Assembly: GCA_002409995.1 (NCBI GenBank)
Contig: DHOR01000028.1
Location: 1 to 64,000 of the forward strand
From: Hungatella sp. UBA5385
Lineage (GTDB): Bacteria; Bacillota; Clostridia; Lachnospirales; Lachnospiraceae
Reading direction: 5' to 3'
Length of the DNA stretch: 64,000 nucleotides
Shown here: positions 61,659 through 64,000 of the stretch, piece by piece
How positions within the stretch are numbered: position 1 is the stretch's first letter
How the letters are laid out: the number at the start of each line of letters is the position of its first letter
Notes under the pieces: model-generated
The model's input: only the letters and a program-made list of their open reading frames with translations
Databases searched by the model: none
Told to the model about the DNA's origin: nothing
Made by a program: the position numbers and the translations under genes

Positions 61659-62930
61659 CTAATGCGCAAATACCTCCAGAGCAGCCCTCAATTCAGGCTG
61701 CTCTTTTGCCGCCTCTTCTGAAGGAATGCCCTCTATGGCAGCCGTCACAGCTTGATACATAGCTTTCACTCCTGCAGCAGCACCCATGGGGTGTCCCTGA
61801 ACAGCTCCGCCTGCAGCCAGAATAATATCAGTTCCTAAATCATCCATAAATTGTTTTACCATCCCTGGATGAACGCCTCCGCCGCAGATTGGCATAGTGG
61901 GGCGTAAATGATAGCAGGGAAGAGTTAAGTTCAGTGCAGTTTTAATATATTGCTGATTAGTCAATGGATAACCGCCATAGGGGGTATTCATCATAACAAG
62001 GTCTGCACCTGCCATGCGGGGGAATTTTCCGACGGACAGATGGGAACCCATCCCGCTATGTGTCCCTTCATTATACATTCCAGAGGCTGCGCAATGCCCC
62101 ATAACCGGAATGGTGATCTGCTCAGAAATGGCCTGAAAAGTGCTGTAACCTACAGTAGAAAAACACATCATAACAGCTTTGGCGCCTGCTTCTTCCACTT
62201 CCTTAAGAGTATCCAGTATTCTGTCAGAGGAATCTGTAATATTGCAGATGTAGATGGTTTCTTTGCCTGTTTTCTCGTAAGCAGCTTTAGCTGCCTGATT
62301 ATAGGCTTTTACACGGTCTGCAGCTTTGCAGTAATCAGGATTACCCAGAAGCTCATCATCTTTAATAAAATCCACTCCTCCCAAAGCTGTTTCATAAAAG
62401 ATTCTGGCTCCTGCCTCAGGAGTGAGACCTGTGCATGGTTTGATCATATTGAGGAGGAGGGGGCGGTCTTTGACTCCTGTCAGCTCTCTTAATCCCTGAA
62501 TACCGAACTTGGGTCCTTTAAAATGGTTGACATAAGATTCTGGTAACTGCAAATCCACCAGCTTTACCTGAGCGCTGGTAGAGGCGTCATTGCCAAGAAG
62601 TGTGGTAAACATCATAGGAAACTGAGGGCCGAAGTTTATGGTGGGATATGCAATCTGGATAAAATAGGTGCGCAGTCCGTCAGGAATCTGAGTGGATAAC
62701 TCATAGGGAGGCGCATCCAGAATGTTGATAACCCGTCCCATGTGTTTATCCCGCATTTCATCAGTGATTCCGGGAACAGGAACCCAGGTTCCGATGGTCT
62801 GCCCCACTGCCATTGATTGCGCTTTTTTTACAACGTCAATGCTCTTATCCAGCTGGATATAATAGGTGGCAAGAGCATAATCCTGATTTTTGATATTTTC
62901 CATAAGGGAAAACAACTTGGAGTTTGTCAT
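61659..62930 (-). CDS. RuBisCO-like protein, probable 3-oxo-isoapionate-4-phosphate decarboxylase
   Basis: A 423-residue RuBisCO large-chain homolog (form IV). The metal-binding core is intact: K164 in NMIKPCTG and K190-D-D-E193 in FIKDDELLGNP. The carboxylase loop-6 lysine is lost (MMNTPYGGYPLT where RuBisCO has a K-containing loop), so it cannot fix CO2 normally. Such proteins act in apionate breakdown either as decarboxylase (OiaC) or transcarboxylase/hydrolase (OiaX). The two upstream genes, a TIM and an RpiB homolog, match LerI and DerI, which use L-erythrulose-1-phosphate, the OiaC product; this favours OiaC. It begins 2 nt after the TIM-homolog stop. Confidence 0.78.
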   Translation of the reverse strand: MTNSKLFSLMENIKNQDYALATYYIQLDKSIDVVKKAQSMAVGQTIGTWVPVPGITDEMRDKHMGRVINILDAPPYELSTQIPDGLRTYFIQIAYPTINFGPQFPMMFTTLLGNDASTSAQVKLVDLQLPESYVNHFKGPKFGIQGLRELTGVKDRPLLLNMIKPCTGLTPEAGARIFYETALGGVDFIKDDELLGNPDYCKAADRVKAYNQAAKAAYEKTGKETIYICNITDSSDRILDTLKEVEEAGAKAVMMCFSTVGYSTFQAISEQITIPVMGHCAASGMYNEGTHSGMGSHLSVGKFPRMAGADLVMMNTPYGGYPLTNQQYIKTALNLTLPCYHLRPTMPICGGGVHPGMVKQFMDDLGTDIILAAGGAVQGHPMGAAAGVKAMYQAVTAAIEGIPSEEAAKEQPELRAALEVFAH

Positions 62931-62932
62931 AG

Positions 62933-63739
62933 TCAGTTTTTTCTTCCTTTCTTCTGATGATGTAAGGGGAGAACTGAGCGTATGATTGCGTTCAGCTTAT
63001 CAGCCTCCCAAGCGCTTCTGCCAATAAACAGTCCGTCAATATCAGACATCTGAATCAGCTTTTTGGCGTTTTCCGGATTAACGCTTCCTCCATAGAGAAC
63101 AGGAATATCAGTACCTGTTTCTTCGCCAAACAGCTCAATTAAAGTATCCTTAATCACTCTGTGCTTTTCGTTGGCATAATTCTCATCTGCCGGAATTCCC
63201 CTTGCTCCAATGGCCCATACAGGTTCATAGGCAATCCAGATGTTCTGTGCCTGGTTTTTTTTAATAGAATGAAGTCCGATTTTTAATTGGATACGAAGGA
63301 TTTCATCACTAATTCCATAAAGCTTTTCCTCCATTGTTTCGCCAATACAGAGAAGAGCGGTAAAACCGCTGTTTAAAGCTTTTGCTATTTTTAGCTCTTC
63401 CTCCTGATCGGTTTCGCCCATAATATGGCGGCGTTCTGAATGACCTGCCATGATCAGATCAATTCCGATTTCGTTTAGCATAACCGGGGAAATCTCTCCG
63501 GTATACTGTCCCTCATCCTCCCAGCTCATATTCTGGGCTCCAATGAGAATTCTGCTGTCTTCAACAGTGTCTTTTGCAGCGGGCAGGGCAGTGTAGGAAG
63601 GGATGACAAAAAGCTCCATCTGGTCAGATGGAATATCTTCGGTCAAATAATTAAGGCTTTTAAGAAAACTGCATGTATCTGCAATGGTTTTATACATCTT
63701 TGTATTGGTGCCAATATAAAGCTTATCTAATCGTTTCAT
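62933..63739 (-). CDS. triosephosphate-isomerase homolog, probable L-erythrulose-1-phosphate isomerase
   Basis: A 268-residue TIM-barrel isomerase with K14 in GTNTKMYK (normally GGNWKMN, so N and W are replaced), H100 in AGHSERRH, E172 in AYEPVWAIG and the phosphate loop YGGSVNPENA. The catalytic triad is intact, but the changed N-terminal motif and the company of RpiB-type and RuBisCO-like genes mark it as a LerI/EryH-type paralog that converts L-erythrulose-1-phosphate to D-erythrulose-4-phosphate, not the glycolytic enzyme. Confidence 0.85.
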   Translation of the reverse strand: MKRLDKLYIGTNTKMYKTIADTCSFLKSLNYLTEDIPSDQMELFVIPSYTALPAAKDTVEDSRILIGAQNMSWEDEGQYTGEISPVMLNEIGIDLIMAGHSERRHIMGETDQEEELKIAKALNSGFTALLCIGETMEEKLYGISDEILRIQLKIGLHSIKKNQAQNIWIAYEPVWAIGARGIPADENYANEKHRVIKDTLIELFGEETGTDIPVLYGGSVNPENAKKLIQMSDIDGLFIGRSAWEADKLNAIIRSVLPLHHQKKGRKN

Positions 63740-63770
63740 CAGAAAACCTCCGTTTTCCAGTATAGTTTAG

Positions 63771-64000
63771 TCAGGATTCTTTCATAGTTTCAGATTCCAC
63801 TTCCTTAATTGCGGAGACCTTTGGTGTAGAAGACCCGTCTTTAAATTCCAGATCCAGCCATTCTGCCAGAATCTTCTTGGCAAGCTCAATTCCGATAACC
63901 CTTTCTCCAAAGCAGATTACATTGCCATTATTGCTCAGCTTAAGACGTTCTCCTGAAAAGCTGTCGTGACAGACTCCTGCCCGTATGCCAGGAAACTTAT
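63771..64000 (-). CDS. RpiB/LacAB-family sugar-phosphate isomerase, C-terminal part
   Basis: The last 76 codons of a gene that runs off the window end. The stop TGA is at 63771-63773. The reading contains KFPGIRAGVCHDSFSGERL and NNGNVICFGERVIGIELAKK, the C-terminal signature of RpiB/LacAB isomerases. A charged tail (about 25 residues, KDGSSTPKVSAIKEVESE) extends past the usual end. In context it is probably the DerI/EryI-type D-erythrulose-4-phosphate isomerase giving D-erythrose-4-phosphate. It lies 31 bp upstream of the TIM homolog. Confidence 0.85.
   Translation of the reverse strand, partial: KFPGIRAGVCHDSFSGERLKLSNNGNVICFGERVIGIELAKKILAEWLDLEFKDGSSTPKVSAIKEVESETMKES

Noticed and set aside
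61659..62930. True carbon-fixing RuBisCO
   Set aside because: The loop-6 lysine region is replaced and no phosphoribulokinase or small subunit is near; it is a RuBisCO-like protein.
62933..63739. Glycolytic triosephosphate isomerase
   Set aside because: The GGNWKMN motif is altered, no glycolytic genes adjoin, and RpiB-like and RuBisCO-like neighbours fit a tetrulose-phosphate isomerase better.
1..64000. CRISPR array, insertion sequence or prophage
   Set aside because: No regularly spaced repeats, transposase, integrase or structural phage gene was found in the protein readings or by eye in intergenic sequence.

Overview
The window looks like a chromosomal segment of a low-to-moderate-GC Gram-positive anaerobe of the class Clostridia, most likely a gut Lachnospiraceae. 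This is inferred from strong AGGAGG-type ribosome-binding sites, frequent TTG/GTG starts, lipoprotein substrate-binding proteins, YesM/YesN-type two-component genes, citrate-lyase maturation genes and several carbon-acid and amino-acid catabolic operons. No phage, insertion sequence or CRISPR array was seen. Two stretches (about 1.5-7.3 kb and 41.5-45.3 kb) are visibly AT-richer than the rest and are the best candidates for recent acquisition.

Layout. 0-1.4 kb: AraC/GyrI-type regulator with a DUF3788-like partner (minus). 1.5-7.2 kb: LytTR response regulator and GHKL kinase (minus), divergent from a two-subunit ABC exporter (plus); the shared promoter region carries a candidate LytTR operator and a 16-codon upstream ORF. 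7.3-15.3 kb: conserved genes (cytidylate-kinase-like, L,D-transpeptidase-like, aminotransferase, VanZ, truA, cation efflux, a sigma factor with an RsgI-like membrane protein) ending at tRNA-Gln(CUG). 15.8-26.8 kb: a branched-chain-amino-acid-type (liv) ABC transporter in one run with an IlvD/Edd dehydratase and an iron alcohol dehydrogenase, then a GntR-LacI regulator and a flavoprotein; together these resemble a carbon-acid uptake and breakdown locus. 26.9-35 kb: citX-citC, a MATE pump and a second complete liv operon (minus). 35.2-40.2 kb: a four-gene ABC-2 system that includes a zinc-ribbon membrane protein. 40.4-41.3 kb: pdxS.

41.5-45.3 kb: one 1259-residue protein with an endonuclease-like N-terminus and a long helical body, the best candidate for an undescribed (possibly anti-phage) system. 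45.5-52.8 kb: YesM/YesN two-component system, ribose/galactose-type sugar ABC transporter, and an orphan TRAP-type binding protein. A second, identical tRNA-Gln(CUG) follows at 52.9 kb. 53.5-60.5 kb: a saccharopine-dehydrogenase-like protein (minus), a degenerate sigma-54-activator-like regulator preceded by a 19-codon leader ORF, and an operon of a disrupted AGCS amino-acid symporter, an M20 amidohydrolase and diaminopropionate ammonia-lyase, apparently for a diaminopropionate-related compound.

60.7-61.5 kb: two small unknown proteins. 61.7-64 kb (minus): a RuBisCO-like protein, a triosephosphate-isomerase homolog and the 3' end of an RpiB homolog. This trio fits the lower part of apiose/apionate catabolism (3-oxo-isoapionate-4-phosphate to L-erythrulose-1-phosphate to D-erythrulose-4-phosphate to D-erythrose-4-phosphate). 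Starts were revised from the longest reading frame wherever a ribosome-binding site, promoter or family alignment argued for it.
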